A stretch of DNA of 64,000 nt from Chitinophaga sp. Cy-1792 (GTDB lineage Bacteria > Bacteroidota > Bacteroidia > Chitinophagales > Chitinophagaceae), in the NCBI RefSeq assembly GCF_011752935.1, contig NZ_VWWO01000002.1, forward strand, positions 2,480,001 through 2,544,000. The letters run 5' to 3'. Of this stretch, positions 1 to 7,978 are shown piece after piece. A program made the position numbers and the translations under genes. The notes under the pieces were generated by a model. That model was not told where the DNA came from. It saw nothing but the letters and a program-made list of their open reading frames with translations, and did not search any database. Numbering within the stretch: position 1 is the first letter of the stretch; the number at the start of each line of letters is the position of its first letter.

Positions 1-37
1 TACGTTTCTGCTTCATTAACACAGTAATCCCATCTCA

Positions 38-57
38 GAAGGCAGATTTCGGCCTTC
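38..57. terminator. Hairpin near left edge
   Basis: GAAGGC and GCCTTC form a 6-bp stem around an 8-nt loop, followed by TT. It probably ends a gene that lies left of the window. The stem is short, so support is modest. Confidence 0.35.
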
Positions 58-113
58 TTGACAAGTTCAAACAAATAACTTGTGAATGGTGCTAAGGTTC
101 GTGCCGGACAAGG

Positions 114-143
114 GCGGCTATATCACAAGCATGATTTAGCCGC
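114..143 (+). terminator. Hairpin terminator
   Basis: GCGGCTA pairs with TAGCCGC, and an inner ATCA/TGAT stem continues the helix after one T-T mismatch. A T-rich tract (TCTTTATTT) follows on the plus strand. It lies between the left edge and the 3' end of the minus-strand lipoprotein gene and could serve transcription from either side. Confidence 0.5.
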
Positions 144-236
144 TCTTTATTTGTATACCTGATGGATAAAATTTTTAAATATCAAATTTCAGGTGCTTGA
201 ATTTACCTTTAATACATCCACTTATTAATTGACTTA

Positions 237-1103
237 TTATGTTCTTGGAATGGGACTGAACTTGTAAAAGAAAGCTTTAGCACTCTGACCACTAAAAAAG
301 TTATTTATAGATGTAGGGCCATTTGCAGATGCAACAGCTAAGGAATAAGCCGGATCACCGGAACCATTACTACCAGGGGCCGAAGCTCTGCCATCAATTA
401 AAGTAATTTTTGCCATATCTTCTATTTTACCAGTCTTAAGATTCAGTTCCTGTCTAACGTAGAAGCAAACAATACAAACTGCTTCATCTTTCATTTCTTC
501 TACCAGGTAATCTAATTTGACTTTTTTGAAATATGGACTGGCTACCACCATTGTAGCAGTAAACAATGCATTTTCAGCAGGTAATTTTGGAACCTTAGGA
601 TCCAGGGCAATATAAGTATTGTAAAGTTTGCTGACAAACGCTGCCCCATCCCCAACATATGGCGTAGTACCAAAGGCATTCATATAAGCAGCTTCACTAA
701 TTGTTGGAGGAACTGGCTGAGGGGCTGGCCCTTTAAATATTTTATCCAATGCGTTGGCAAGGTCATTTACCAATGAATCTGATCTTAACTTAACAGGGTC
801 CTGAGGGTTGGGAATATTACAATTTGAAAATACCTTATAGGCGCCATTAACAGGTGTTACATTGGAAAAATCAATGAAATTTACCCTTACCTGGTAAGGC
901 GTACCATTAATCGTCAAAATATTGGGACTCCCCAGGCTGGAGCCGCCGGGTATAAAAAAAACTTCAGTACAGTTACTTTGAGTGGTGACAGCCGCAACGC
1001 TGGAAGTCCCCTTTTTAAGGGTTTCTAATTGGGCTTCCGGATTGTTTTTGGAACATGCGACAAGCAAAACTGCCGTTAGCAGTAAAAGGGCATAACTTTT
1101 CAT
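237..1103 (-). CDS. Predicted lipoprotein, unknown function
   Basis: About 288 residues from the ATG at 1103. That start was chosen because it places a lipoprotein signal at the N-terminus (MKSYALLLLTAVLLVACSKN, lipobox Cys17); an in-frame ATG 36 bases upstream would add a polar extension in front of the signal. The mature part has no domain I recognise. It is rich in Asn, Pro and Thr near the start and has a CIVCFY segment. The protein is probably anchored in the outer or inner membrane facing the periplasm. The gene stands alone and is AT-rich like the rest of the left segment. Its function is unknown. Confidence 0.7.
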   Translation of the reverse strand: MKSYALLLLTAVLLVACSKNNPEAQLETLKKGTSSVAAVTTQSNCTEVFFIPGGSSLGSPNILTINGTPYQVRVNFIDFSNVTPVNGAYKVFSNCNIPNPQDPVKLRSDSLVNDLANALDKIFKGPAPQPVPPTISEAAYMNAFGTTPYVGDGAAFVSKLYNTYIALDPKVPKLPAENALFTATMVVASPYFKKVKLDYLVEEMKDEAVCIVCFYVRQELNLKTGKIEDMAKITLIDGRASAPGSNGSGDPAYSLAVASANGPTSINNFFSGQSAKAFFYKFSPIPRT

Positions 1104-1511
1104 GATATTGATTTGGATTTGGTGGATAAAAGATATCATGATACGAACGATGGTATCGACGGACTAAAATAATTCTTCGGAAATTTCCTGCTACAGTCTA
1201 TGCGTCATTGGGTCGGGTTGTAAATGCAATCGTGGTATCAATGCAGTTAACTGAACTTTTAATTTTAATTGTACACTGTCTCCCCCCCATCTATCATCGT
1301 ATTTCCGCTTTGGGGGAAATGATTCCAGGGGTAACTTTTTTTAATAAAATAATCTATTATCTATCAGGCTACATACGGGATAACTAGATAAAATCGCTGT
1401 GATCTTCGTTTGCAGGGCAAAGCATTGTTATATAAATATATGTATTTGTTTTAATTAAACGCTGATTTCTACCTAAGAATTTGTTCTAAAAATATTAATC
1501 CACTCCTTTAT
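1104..1511. other. AT-rich intergenic region
   Basis: No convincing coding potential. It contains an inverted motif TTTCC...GGAAA near 1305-1322 next to a C7 run, and it must hold the promoter of the minus-strand lipoprotein gene and possibly that of the plus-strand pair that follows. No clear TAnnTTTG box was seen. Confidence 0.4.
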
Positions 1512-1748
1512 TTGCTTTTTTTTACGAACAATATTTTATGCGTGTTCTTTGAAGATAGGAACGAATGTGATAGCATAAAGTGGATGGACGATTGTCTTAT
1601 AAATGACTTTGGGTTATCAGAAGAACAATTGGCTCCTGGAGGAGTTCCTATATGGGACAAAAAAAATGAATATTATAAAACAAAAAAACGCTTTATACGT
1701 TCTAAATTAAACTGGAAAAACTGCAAGCCTGGCTATCCTACAGAATAA
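1512..1748 (+). CDS. Small unknown ORF upstream of a 2OG oxygenase
   Basis: Up to 78 residues if read from the TTG at 1512. A GTG at 1542 or an ATG at 1584 (54 residues) are alternative starts, so the N-terminus is unsettled. The C-terminal part is basic and contains Cys and an NCKPGYPTE tail. I do not recognise the family. It ends 28 bases before the oxygenase gene on the same strand, so the two could be co-transcribed. It could be a small partner or substrate peptide of the oxygenase, a decayed fragment, or not a gene. Confidence 0.35.
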   Translation: MLFFTNNILCVFFEDRNECDSIKWMDDCLINDFGLSEEQLAPGGVPIWDKKNEYYKTKKRFIRSKLNWKNCKPGYPTE

Positions 1749-1776
1749 TCTTCACTAACCCCAATACATACCATTT

Positions 1777-2640
1777 ATGATACTTTTTAAAGAAATTGAG
1801 CCTAAGGGCGACCATAAAAAGCTTTCAAATGTGAATAATCTTACCTGGTTGACCTGGAGTGACAATTTTAGAAATGATTATAAGCATTTTGATACACAGT
1901 TGAAAAAGATAAAAGAAGTAGATTTTATTTACCTGAAAAAGTATAAAGCATATAATTACAGTTTCTCTGTACCGCTCTCCAGATTAGACAAGTCCTTTTT
2001 GCATGATTTCTGGAATTTTGCATACGCACTATATCACTTTAATCCAGGTGAGAGGATCATCTTTTTTTCAGATCTGATAGATAATAAGATTAATGCCAGG
2101 TTATTTCATTTTTTATTTGCGCTGTTTAGGTCTACGTTAACGCAGATTACTAATGATAAAATGGGAGCATTGTATTCGCCGCTGACATCTGGAAAAACAG
2201 AAAGTGATTTCCCTATGCACTGCGATCTGTATATTCCAAAAATTCTGTTCAATGTATATGAAAGTGTGCCAAAAGATAAGAGTGGGGCATCAGCTTTTTT
2301 AAGACTCGACGATTTATTTGAGCAGGTTTTTCCGCAGGTAAGCGCTTTGCCAAAAAAGGTTACCCTCAGAATTAAGGAGCTGATTTATACAGATATCAGG
2401 CAGGATAATTATGAAGAATTTTTTAGCCTGCTATATGATGCAGATAATACCTGGTCTGAAAAATTAAAGCAGGTAATTGATAAACATAAATTCAATATCA
2501 AATTAAATAAAGGACAAGGATATATGCTTCATGACCGGATATGGATGCATGGCAGAAATAAAACCAATGGCGGCGTTTCTCCGAAACGGCTGCACCGTAT
2601 TATTTTTAACAACTTTTATGAACAAGGCGCGCGGAGCTAA
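1777..2640 (+). CDS. Fe(II)/2-oxoglutarate-dependent oxygenase-like protein
   Basis: 287 residues. The C-terminal half shows the facial-triad pattern of the TauD/clavaminate-synthase type double-stranded beta-helix: H148-C-D150, a distal histidine in WMHGR (His258, with His252 as alternative), and Arg274 in RLHRIIFN in the place that normally binds the 2-oxoglutarate carboxylate. Family knowledge predicts O2-dependent hydroxylation, desaturation or similar oxidation of an amino acid or peptide-like substrate; the substrate is unknown. There is no signal peptide, so it is cytosolic. The region is AT-rich and lies next to a tRNA 3'-end duplicate, which suggests transferred DNA. Confidence 0.6.
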   Translation: MILFKEIEPKGDHKKLSNVNNLTWLTWSDNFRNDYKHFDTQLKKIKEVDFIYLKKYKAYNYSFSVPLSRLDKSFLHDFWNFAYALYHFNPGERIIFFSDLIDNKINARLFHFLFALFRSTLTQITNDKMGALYSPLTSGKTESDFPMHCDLYIPKILFNVYESVPKDKSGASAFLRLDDLFEQVFPQVSALPKKVTLRIKELIYTDIRQDNYEEFFSLLYDADNTWSEKLKQVIDKHKFNIKLNKGQGYMLHDRIWMHGRNKTNGGVSPKRLHRIIFNNFYEQGARS

Positions 2641-2722
2641 TATTCTGCATCACTTAAATTACAGCATTCCTGTAAATGTTGAACAAATTAGTGTGTCAGC
2701 AATAGCGAGAGAAAACGTGAAA

Positions 2723-2743
2723 ATTGACACTTGAAAAAATTAA
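2723..2743 (+). repeat. 21-nt direct repeat, copy 1
   Basis: ATTGACACTTGAAAA followed by AATTAA recurs at 2902-2922 with one mismatch, 179 bases downstream. The pair brackets the terminator and tRNA-end duplicate. Confidence 0.55.
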
Positions 2744-2777
2744 AAAGGTTGTCTCTACTCAGTAGAGGCAACCTTTT
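2743..2777 (-). terminator. Terminator hairpin beside a displaced tRNA 3' end
   Basis: A 17-bp stem (AAAAGGTTGTCTCTACT against its near complement, one G-U pair) closes on a 1-nt apex, so the real loop must open a few pairs. Read on the minus strand it is followed by a T-rich run, the same arrangement seen downstream of the intact tRNA-Leu gene. Confidence 0.6.
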
Positions 2778-2799
2778 CTAGTGCCCGGAACTGGATTCG
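2778..2799 (-). repeat. Duplicate of the tRNA-Leu 3' end, candidate attachment site
   Basis: The 22 bases match the 3' end of the tRNA-Leu gene and its flank at 10046-10067 with a single A/G difference (core GTGCCCGGAACTGGATTCG). Similarity stops after TTCG, as expected for an att core rather than a full tRNA. This is the kind of scar left by tyrosine-recombinase integration at a tRNA 3' end. Confidence 0.6.
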
Positions 2800-3088
2800 C
2801 ATATTATTGATCGCCCGTTCGTTTCTGCGGTTGCCGCCTGTGAGCCAATATATTTGAGATGTGCCAGTATTATCCAGAATGATTGCCCTTTTAGTAATCG
2901 CATTGACACTTGAAAACATTAAGAAATTTATCGATTACATTTTAATTTTCGTTTTGTGATGAATAAAGTCTTGGCTGATCAAATTCCCCGCTAACCATTA
3001 TACGAACATCAGTTGAAAACATCGAAAAAATATACACAATATCAGGCCTATTTAATACATTGTTATTTAAATAATAATCCTCCACGTT
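2800..3088. other. Intergenic region after the att-like repeat
   Basis: No gene seen. It contains the second copy of the 21-nt direct repeat (2902-2922) and the AT-rich leader of the hydrolase gene. Confidence 0.4.
2902..2922 (+). repeat. 21-nt direct repeat, copy 2
   Basis: Matches 2723-2743 with one mismatch (ATTGACACTTGAAAA core). Confidence 0.55.
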
Positions 3089-4465
3089 ATGATGAAAACC
3101 ATCTTTTATCTAATTGCAGCAGTTTTTTGCTTTGAGCATGTTTTTGCCCAATCTACTAATACTATAGTGGCAACATCTGAGAAGCGAAATAATATGTCCG
3201 ACAGTCAAAAATCCGGAGAACAACAACTATTGCAAATATCTAACGGCCTGTCTTCTGAGCAGGATATGGCTGATTTTGTGTCTTCGATGCAACATCGATC
3301 GCCAGAAGATGTTTACAAGGCGATTAAAGGGTATAATAGTTTCAGGCTCCCTACTGCGGGGGAGCAGGTATTTCTGTTTAAAATCCCTACTGATAAATTC
3401 GGCGCAGTACCATTCAAGGTATATGTACCAAAAGGATATAATCCCAGGAATAAATATCCAATGATAATGTACCTGCATGGAGCTGCCGGTCAATTCTCAT
3501 TTTCAATGGCAGCACAGCCGTATATTGAAGATGATTTGCTTTTTTCAAGACTAATGAAGGAAAACAAATATATTATCCTGGTACCCCTGGCTGGCAAGGA
3601 AGTTAATTTTAACTGGGCCATAAATAACAGCGTATATCCCGTTCTTGCTTCGCAGATAATATTTACCAAAGCTCGTTTTAATGTAGATGACCAGCGGGTA
3701 TTCGCTTATGGCCATTCTGACGGAGGAAGGGCAGCTGTCAGCTTCCAGGCGCTTGACCCTACCCCATTTGCCGGCTGCGTAAGTTATAATGGTAGTATAA
3801 GCGTTATATTTAACAACATCTATCTGCATAATGTAGTAAATACAGTTCCTTACCTGGTTAATACTGACGAGGACAACATCAATCCAAACCAGGATATGGA
3901 ATCGGCCATACAGGCACTTAAATCTGTTGGAGGAAAGGCGGAATACAAATTATATAAAGGTTATAAACATTATGATCACCATCTTGAGATAGATTACCCC
4001 AACTCCCTGGTTTATATGGACAAATATACCAGATCAGCCGGCAGGAATAAAATCTACTGGCAAACTGATATGGCTAATACTGGCTGTGACTATTTACATA
4101 TTTCCTCCCTCAATTTATCTCTGCCAGCAAAGCCATGGTCCAAAGTGCTGAATTTCAACGGATACAATAAAGTTGAGAAAAATTTCAATGCTCCTTTATT
4201 TTATGCGCAGGAGCCGGGTGCTGCTATTACCTGTGAGCATTCAGGCAATGAATTTAATGTACAGACATCAAGAGTAAAATCTTTTGAAATTGCCATCAAT
4301 CCTGATATTGTAAATATTAGTAAACCTATTGTTGTATTCGTTAATGGTACGAAAGTATTTGATGATAAAGTTGGATATGACAAAAACTACATGCTGACAT
4401 ATTTTAAATCAGCGCACGATCGAAGTATAGTCTACGTTAACCAGATTGCAATCAATGTTCCATAG
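3089..4465 (+). CDS. Secreted alpha/beta hydrolase (esterase/PHB-depolymerase-like)
   Basis: 458 residues starting with a signal peptide (MMKTIFYLIAAVFCFEHVFA). A hydrolase core follows: strand and oxyanion region around MIMYLHGAAGQ, nucleophile elbow GHSDGG with the serine, and a late His-rich stretch (YKHYDHHLE) that could supply the catalytic histidine. This layout is typical of extracellular esterases of the polyhydroxybutyrate-depolymerase or feruloyl-esterase type. The last ~120 residues form a separate unknown module rich in Asn and aromatic residues. Substrate unknown. It stands alone between two tRNA-end-like scars, so it may be cargo of an integrated segment. Confidence 0.65.
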   Translation: MMKTIFYLIAAVFCFEHVFAQSTNTIVATSEKRNNMSDSQKSGEQQLLQISNGLSSEQDMADFVSSMQHRSPEDVYKAIKGYNSFRLPTAGEQVFLFKIPTDKFGAVPFKVYVPKGYNPRNKYPMIMYLHGAAGQFSFSMAAQPYIEDDLLFSRLMKENKYIILVPLAGKEVNFNWAINNSVYPVLASQIIFTKARFNVDDQRVFAYGHSDGGRAAVSFQALDPTPFAGCVSYNGSISVIFNNIYLHNVVNTVPYLVNTDEDNINPNQDMESAIQALKSVGGKAEYKLYKGYKHYDHHLEIDYPNSLVYMDKYTRSAGRNKIYWQTDMANTGCDYLHISSLNLSLPAKPWSKVLNFNGYNKVEKNFNAPLFYAQEPGAAITCEHSGNEFNVQTSRVKSFEIAINPDIVNISKPIVVFVNGTKVFDDKVGYDKNYMLTYFKSAHDRSIVYVNQIAINVP

Positions 4466-4540
4466 GTTTATGAAAGTTTCTTTTGTACCGTTTCCAAAAT
4501 AAGCGGAAAACACTGGTAAAAAGCGGGGTTTAACAAAAGA

Positions 4541-4577
4541 AAAATCCCCTGTAAATCGATGACTTACAGGGGATTTT
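4541..4577 (-). terminator. Terminator hairpin, third copy of the terminator/tRNA-end arrangement
   Basis: AAAATCCCCTGTAAATC pairs with GACTTACAGGGGATTTT apart from one position, with a 3-nt loop. It is followed at once by a weak tRNA 3'-end-like sequence. It also separates the convergent hydrolase and Old Yellow Enzyme genes. Confidence 0.55.
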
Positions 4578-4604
4578 GGCACCCAGAACAGGAATCTTAA
4601 TCCG
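4578..4604 (-). pseudogene. Degenerate tRNA 3'-end-like sequence
   Basis: GGCACCCAGAACAGGAATC resembles the tRNA-Leu 3' end (GTGCCCAGAACTGGATTC), but the T-loop and upstream half do not fold as a tRNA. Its position immediately after a terminator hairpin repeats the layout at 2.78 kb and 10.05 kb. It is probably an older att scar; support is weaker than for 2778-2799. Confidence 0.35.
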
Positions 4605-4668
4605 CTGGTTATGCGTTGGTTTGTAAATAATCTGTGTCAAATAAGTGACGTTTTAATCGTGTGGAACT

Positions 4669-5751
4669 TTATTTGTTCCAAAACGGATAATCAATATATC
4701 CATGTTGCCCACCCCCATACATTGTTGCCCTGTCAGGCTCACTAAGCGTAGCATTTTTCTCAAATCGTTCAGACAGGTCGGGGTTTGCGATGTATAGCCT
4801 GCCAAAAGAAATAAGCTTCGCAATGCCTTTTTCAAGTTCTGCCTCAGCGGAAGCCTTGTCATACCCTGCATTAGCAATAACTGTCTGGCGGATCTTTCTG
4901 CCGAACAATTCAATTTCGTCGTCAGCGGAGCAATGCTCAGGCGAAGGGAAATTGGCATTGCGCCTCATGATTTCCACATAGGCAAAGTCCATTTCGTTCA
5001 GTTTTTCGATCAGGTAGGTATAGGTAGCGGCAGGGTCGTCCAGTACCATATCACCATAGGAATGGAAAGGAGATATTTTTATACCCACCTTTTCGCTACC
5101 CGCCACACTGATTAATTCCTCCATCACTTCCACTACGAAGCGGGCTTTGTTAGGGATGTTGCCGCCATAATCATCCGTTCTTTGATTGGCACTTTCAGCT
5201 AAGAACTGGTTGGGCAGATAGCCATTGGCAGCGTGAAGTGCAACCCCGTCAAACCCTGCCGCTATGGCATTTTTTGCTGCCTGGCCATAGTCCTTTATCG
5301 TCTGCCTGATTTCGGGAATCGTTATTTCCTGCGGTATCTCGTAATCCTTCTTCCCCTGAGAGGTAAAATGCTGCATACCCCGGATAGGTAAGGGAGATGG
5401 CCCCAAAGGGAGCTTGCCGTTCCTGTCTGCAGAATGTCCCATGCGACCGGTGTGCCAAAGCTGGGCTATAATAACACCGCCTTTATTGTGTACCGCCGTT
5501 GTAACCTTCCTCCATGCTTCTATTTGTTGATCCGTGAAAATACCCGGGGTAAGCGGGCTGCCGGTAGCTTCTTCACTGATCCTGATGGACTCGGTAAAAA
5601 GCAAACCTGCACTTGCCCTTTGGGCATAGTATTCTACTGTCATATCACCCACCAGGCCATTGATGTCTGTACGGCCTCTGGTCATCGCTGCCATTGCCAT
5701 TCTATTTTTTAGGCTGATGCTGCCTAACTGTATTTTTTCTAAAAGCTTCAT
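4669..5751 (-). CDS. Old Yellow Enzyme family NADH:flavin oxidoreductase (alkene reductase)
   Basis: About 360 residues from the ATG at 5751. An upstream in-frame ATG would put the start inside a strong hairpin and add 27 non-homologous residues. The TIM-barrel FMN protein signatures are clear: NRMAMAAMTRGR near the N-terminus, QLWHTGRMGH, a substrate-binding HAANGYLPNQFL, QRTDDYGG, and SFGRLYIANPDL near the end. Such enzymes reduce activated C=C bonds of enals, enones or nitro compounds with NAD(P)H and FMN. It is the last gene of the mesX-mesD-carrier run, so it might supply reducing power or process the methyl-donor compound; this role is inference only. Confidence 0.85.
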   Translation of the reverse strand: MKLLEKIQLGSISLKNRMAMAAMTRGRTDINGLVGDMTVEYYAQRASAGLLFTESIRISEEATGSPLTPGIFTDQQIEAWRKVTTAVHNKGGVIIAQLWHTGRMGHSADRNGKLPLGPSPLPIRGMQHFTSQGKKDYEIPQEITIPEIRQTIKDYGQAAKNAIAAGFDGVALHAANGYLPNQFLAESANQRTDDYGGNIPNKARFVVEVMEELISVAGSEKVGIKISPFHSYGDMVLDDPAATYTYLIEKLNEMDFAYVEIMRRNANFPSPEHCSADDEIELFGRKIRQTVIANAGYDKASAEAELEKGIAKLISFGRLYIANPDLSERFEKNATLSEPDRATMYGGGQHGYIDYPFWNK

Positions 5752-5766
5752 ATTGCTGTTTTTAGC

Positions 5767-5809
5767 CCCATATTGGAGATCCTGTACTGAAAAGGATCTC
5801 CAATATGGG
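5767..5809 (-). terminator. Perfect 16-bp hairpin between carrier and OYE genes
   Basis: CCCATATTGGAGATCC is repeated in perfect inverted form at 5794-5809 with an 11-nt loop. No long U tract follows on the minus strand, so it may act as a processing or attenuation element that lowers expression of the oxidoreductase rather than as a full stop. Confidence 0.5.
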
Positions 5810-5828
5810 CACAGGCCATAAATAAAAA

Positions 5829-6821
5829 TCATGCTTCTTTTCGTCGGGCCATACGTTGCGCAATGATGCTGGCAGCAATCAATTGCAAGGCATGGTAAAG
5901 CATGAGCGGCAACAATACGATGCCCGTGATGGTACTGTACTGAAAAAGCACTTTTGACATGACCGTGCCGTGTACCAATGACTTCTTAGATCCACAAAAT
6001 AAGACAGTAATACGATCCTCATCTGAAAAGCCAAACAAGCGACTGAATAGTCCAACGCAAAGAAATACAACAAAAAACAAGGCCATCATTCCTACCGCGA
6101 GCCCGGCAAGTTCAAGAGTGGTGAAGCCTTCAAAAAGATGTTGGGAGAAGGACTTACAAAACGACGTATAAATGATGGTGAGTATAACTGCCTGATCGAA
6201 ATATTTGAGTCGTTTTTTGTGCTTTTCGGCAAAAGCGCCAAAACGGGAGTTGAGGCAGATGCCAAGAATCACAGGCAACAAGACTTGAAAAGCTAACTTC
6301 ACTACGATATTAGTGACATCAAAATGGCCTGTTGCAGAAGCGATGAACAGCCCAATCCAGATCGGCGTAACCACTACTCCGACTAAACTTGAAATGCTCG
6401 CATTGAAAATGGCTGCGGGAATGTTGCCCTTGGCGATGGAAACCATCACCACCGAAGAGGAAACAGTAGATGGTAACGCTGCCAGAAAAAATATACCCAA
6501 CCAAAGCAATTCAAGGTCAGTGTTAACGAATAAGGGGCGGAATGCCAAAACGATAAGCGGAAAAAACAAAAAGGTTGTCAACTGGACAATAATGTGCATT
6601 TTCCAGTTGGCAAGCCCGGATTTTAGTTTTTCAATACTCAGTCTCAAACCATAAAAAAAGAAAATCAACGACACGCCTGCGTTAGCAATCTCTTCCAGCG
6701 AAACAGGTTCTTTGGCCATGCCTGGCTGCGGCAAAATATAGGCCAGCAGGATCATGGTACCTATCATTAACAGGAAGCCGTCAAAACCTGCCTTTTTTAA
6801 TACTTCTAATAACTTCTTCAA
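5829..6821 (-). CDS. Bile acid:sodium symporter family carrier (SBF-like, YfeH type)
   Basis: 330 residues with about nine or ten hydrophobic helices, matching the SBF-like/YfeH branch of the BASS family. Characteristic parts are the N-terminal FDGFLLMIGTMILLAYILP helix, FFFYGLRLS, the helix-break region LPSTVSSSVVM and the C-terminal CGSKKSLVHGTVM. Members move organic anions with Na+ across the inner membrane; the actual substrate of this branch is not settled. The gene is 101 bases downstream of mesD on the same strand, which suggests it imports a compound used by the MesX/MesD pathway, or a product of it. Confidence 0.85.
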   Translation of the reverse strand: MKKLLEVLKKAGFDGFLLMIGTMILLAYILPQPGMAKEPVSLEEIANAGVSLIFFFYGLRLSIEKLKSGLANWKMHIIVQLTTFLFFPLIVLAFRPLFVNTDLELLWLGIFFLAALPSTVSSSVVMVSIAKGNIPAAIFNASISSLVGVVVTPIWIGLFIASATGHFDVTNIVVKLAFQVLLPVILGICLNSRFGAFAEKHKKRLKYFDQAVILTIIYTSFCKSFSQHLFEGFTTLELAGLAVGMMALFFVVFLCVGLFSRLFGFSDEDRITVLFCGSKKSLVHGTVMSKVLFQYSTITGIVLLPLMLYHALQLIAASIIAQRMARRKEA

Positions 6822-6922
6822 TATGATCTTATGATATGTTAGTTTATAATTTTAAAAGTCAATTTGACGGTTAAGGAAGTTTTCCTAAAACTGTAACTCG
6901 GGGAGACGTCTTATAAATTGGG

Positions 6923-7954
6923 CTACATCCCAAATTCTTTCCTTATGATCTCTGCTCCTGCGCTTAAAGCACTTAACTTACCTCTTGCTACGCTTCGGGA
7001 CAAAGGAGCCATACCACAATTCGTACTAGGGTAAAGATCTTTGATATCAACGAATTCAAGCGTTTTGCGTAGGGTATCAGCTACTTCTTCGGGTGTTTCG
7101 ATTGTGTTTGATGCCACATCAATTGCACCAACCATTACTTTCTTTCCACGAACAAGTTCAATTAAATGTAAGGGCACGTTGGAGTTGTGGCATTCTAACG
7201 ACACGATATCAATATTGGAAGTTTGAATTTTAGGAAAGATCTCTTCGTATTGACGCCACTCTGATCCCAATGTCTTTTTCCAATCAGTATTGGCTTGTAT
7301 TCCGTAACCATAGCAAACATGTATTGCGGTTTCGCAGTGTAGCCCTTCAATGGCTCTTTCTAATGCGGCCATACCCCAATCGTTTACTTCATCAAAGAAA
7401 ACATTAAATGCAGGTTCATCAAATTGGATAATATCTACCCCCGCATCTTGCAATGCTCTGGCTTCTTCATTGAGTGCTTTCGCAAACTCCCAGGCCAGTT
7501 TTTCTCTGCTTTTATAATGGGCATCGTACAAGGTATCAACCATGGTCATCGGCCCGGGCAATGCCCATTTTATAGGTTTATCTGTCTGTTTACGTAAAAA
7601 CCGGGCATCTTCAACAAAAACTGCTTTTTGACGTGTAACCTCACCTACAACCATAGGCACACTCGCATCATAACGGTCGCGGATCTTTACGATCTTACGA
7701 TTTTCAAAATCCACCCCGCTTAAATGCTCAATAAAAGTGGTTACGAAATGTTGGCGCGTTTGCTCACCGTCACTAATGATATCCACCCCTGCCAATTGCT
7801 GCTCCTGCAAAGAGATACGTAAAGCATCTTGTTTTCCTTCCAGTAACTGATCGCCTTCTAATTTCCAGGGTGACCATAATTTTTCAGGTGGTGCAAGCCA
7901 GGCTGGTTTAGGCAAACTTCCTACGATCGAGGTGGGCAATAATCTTTTTGTCAT
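6923..7954 (-). CDS. mesD: MesD-type core-MetE methionine synthase
   Basis: 343 residues, equal to the C-terminal catalytic half of cobalamin-independent methionine synthase and lacking its N-terminal barrel. Zinc/homocysteine residues are visible: His212 and Cys214 in IHVCYGYG, Glu254 in SLECHNS, and Cys313 in NCGMAPLSR. IIQFDEPAF is the barrel's typical substrate segment. The adjacent DUF1852 gene marks it as the MesD type, described as a folate-independent, O2-requiring methionine synthase that needs MesX and whose methyl donor is not firmly known. It starts 25 bases after mesX and shares its transcript, so it should be under the upstream cobalamin riboswitch. Confidence 0.85.
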   Translation of the reverse strand: MTKRLLPTSIVGSLPKPAWLAPPEKLWSPWKLEGDQLLEGKQDALRISLQEQQLAGVDIISDGEQTRQHFVTTFIEHLSGVDFENRKIVKIRDRYDASVPMVVGEVTRQKAVFVEDARFLRKQTDKPIKWALPGPMTMVDTLYDAHYKSREKLAWEFAKALNEEARALQDAGVDIIQFDEPAFNVFFDEVNDWGMAALERAIEGLHCETAIHVCYGYGIQANTDWKKTLGSEWRQYEEIFPKIQTSNIDIVSLECHNSNVPLHLIELVRGKKVMVGAIDVASNTIETPEEVADTLRKTLEFVDIKDLYPSTNCGMAPLSRSVARGKLSALSAGAEIIRKEFGM

Positions 7955-7978
7955 AAAATATATTAAGGAGTTGTATAA

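Noticed and set aside
2531..2734. 67-residue ORF overlapping the end of the 2OG oxygenase gene
   Set aside because: It overlaps the oxygenase in another frame for half its length and has no signal or family. Only its last ~12 codons resemble a peptide at 9.95 kb, and that similarity is better explained by the duplicated boundary block.
4578..4650. Possible intact second tRNA gene
   Set aside because: Only the 3' end resembles a tRNA; no cloverleaf, anticodon arm or acceptor partner can be formed.
6313..6654. 113-residue plus-strand ORF inside the symporter gene
   Set aside because: Antisense shadow of a well-supported membrane protein; composition and motifs belong to the minus strand.
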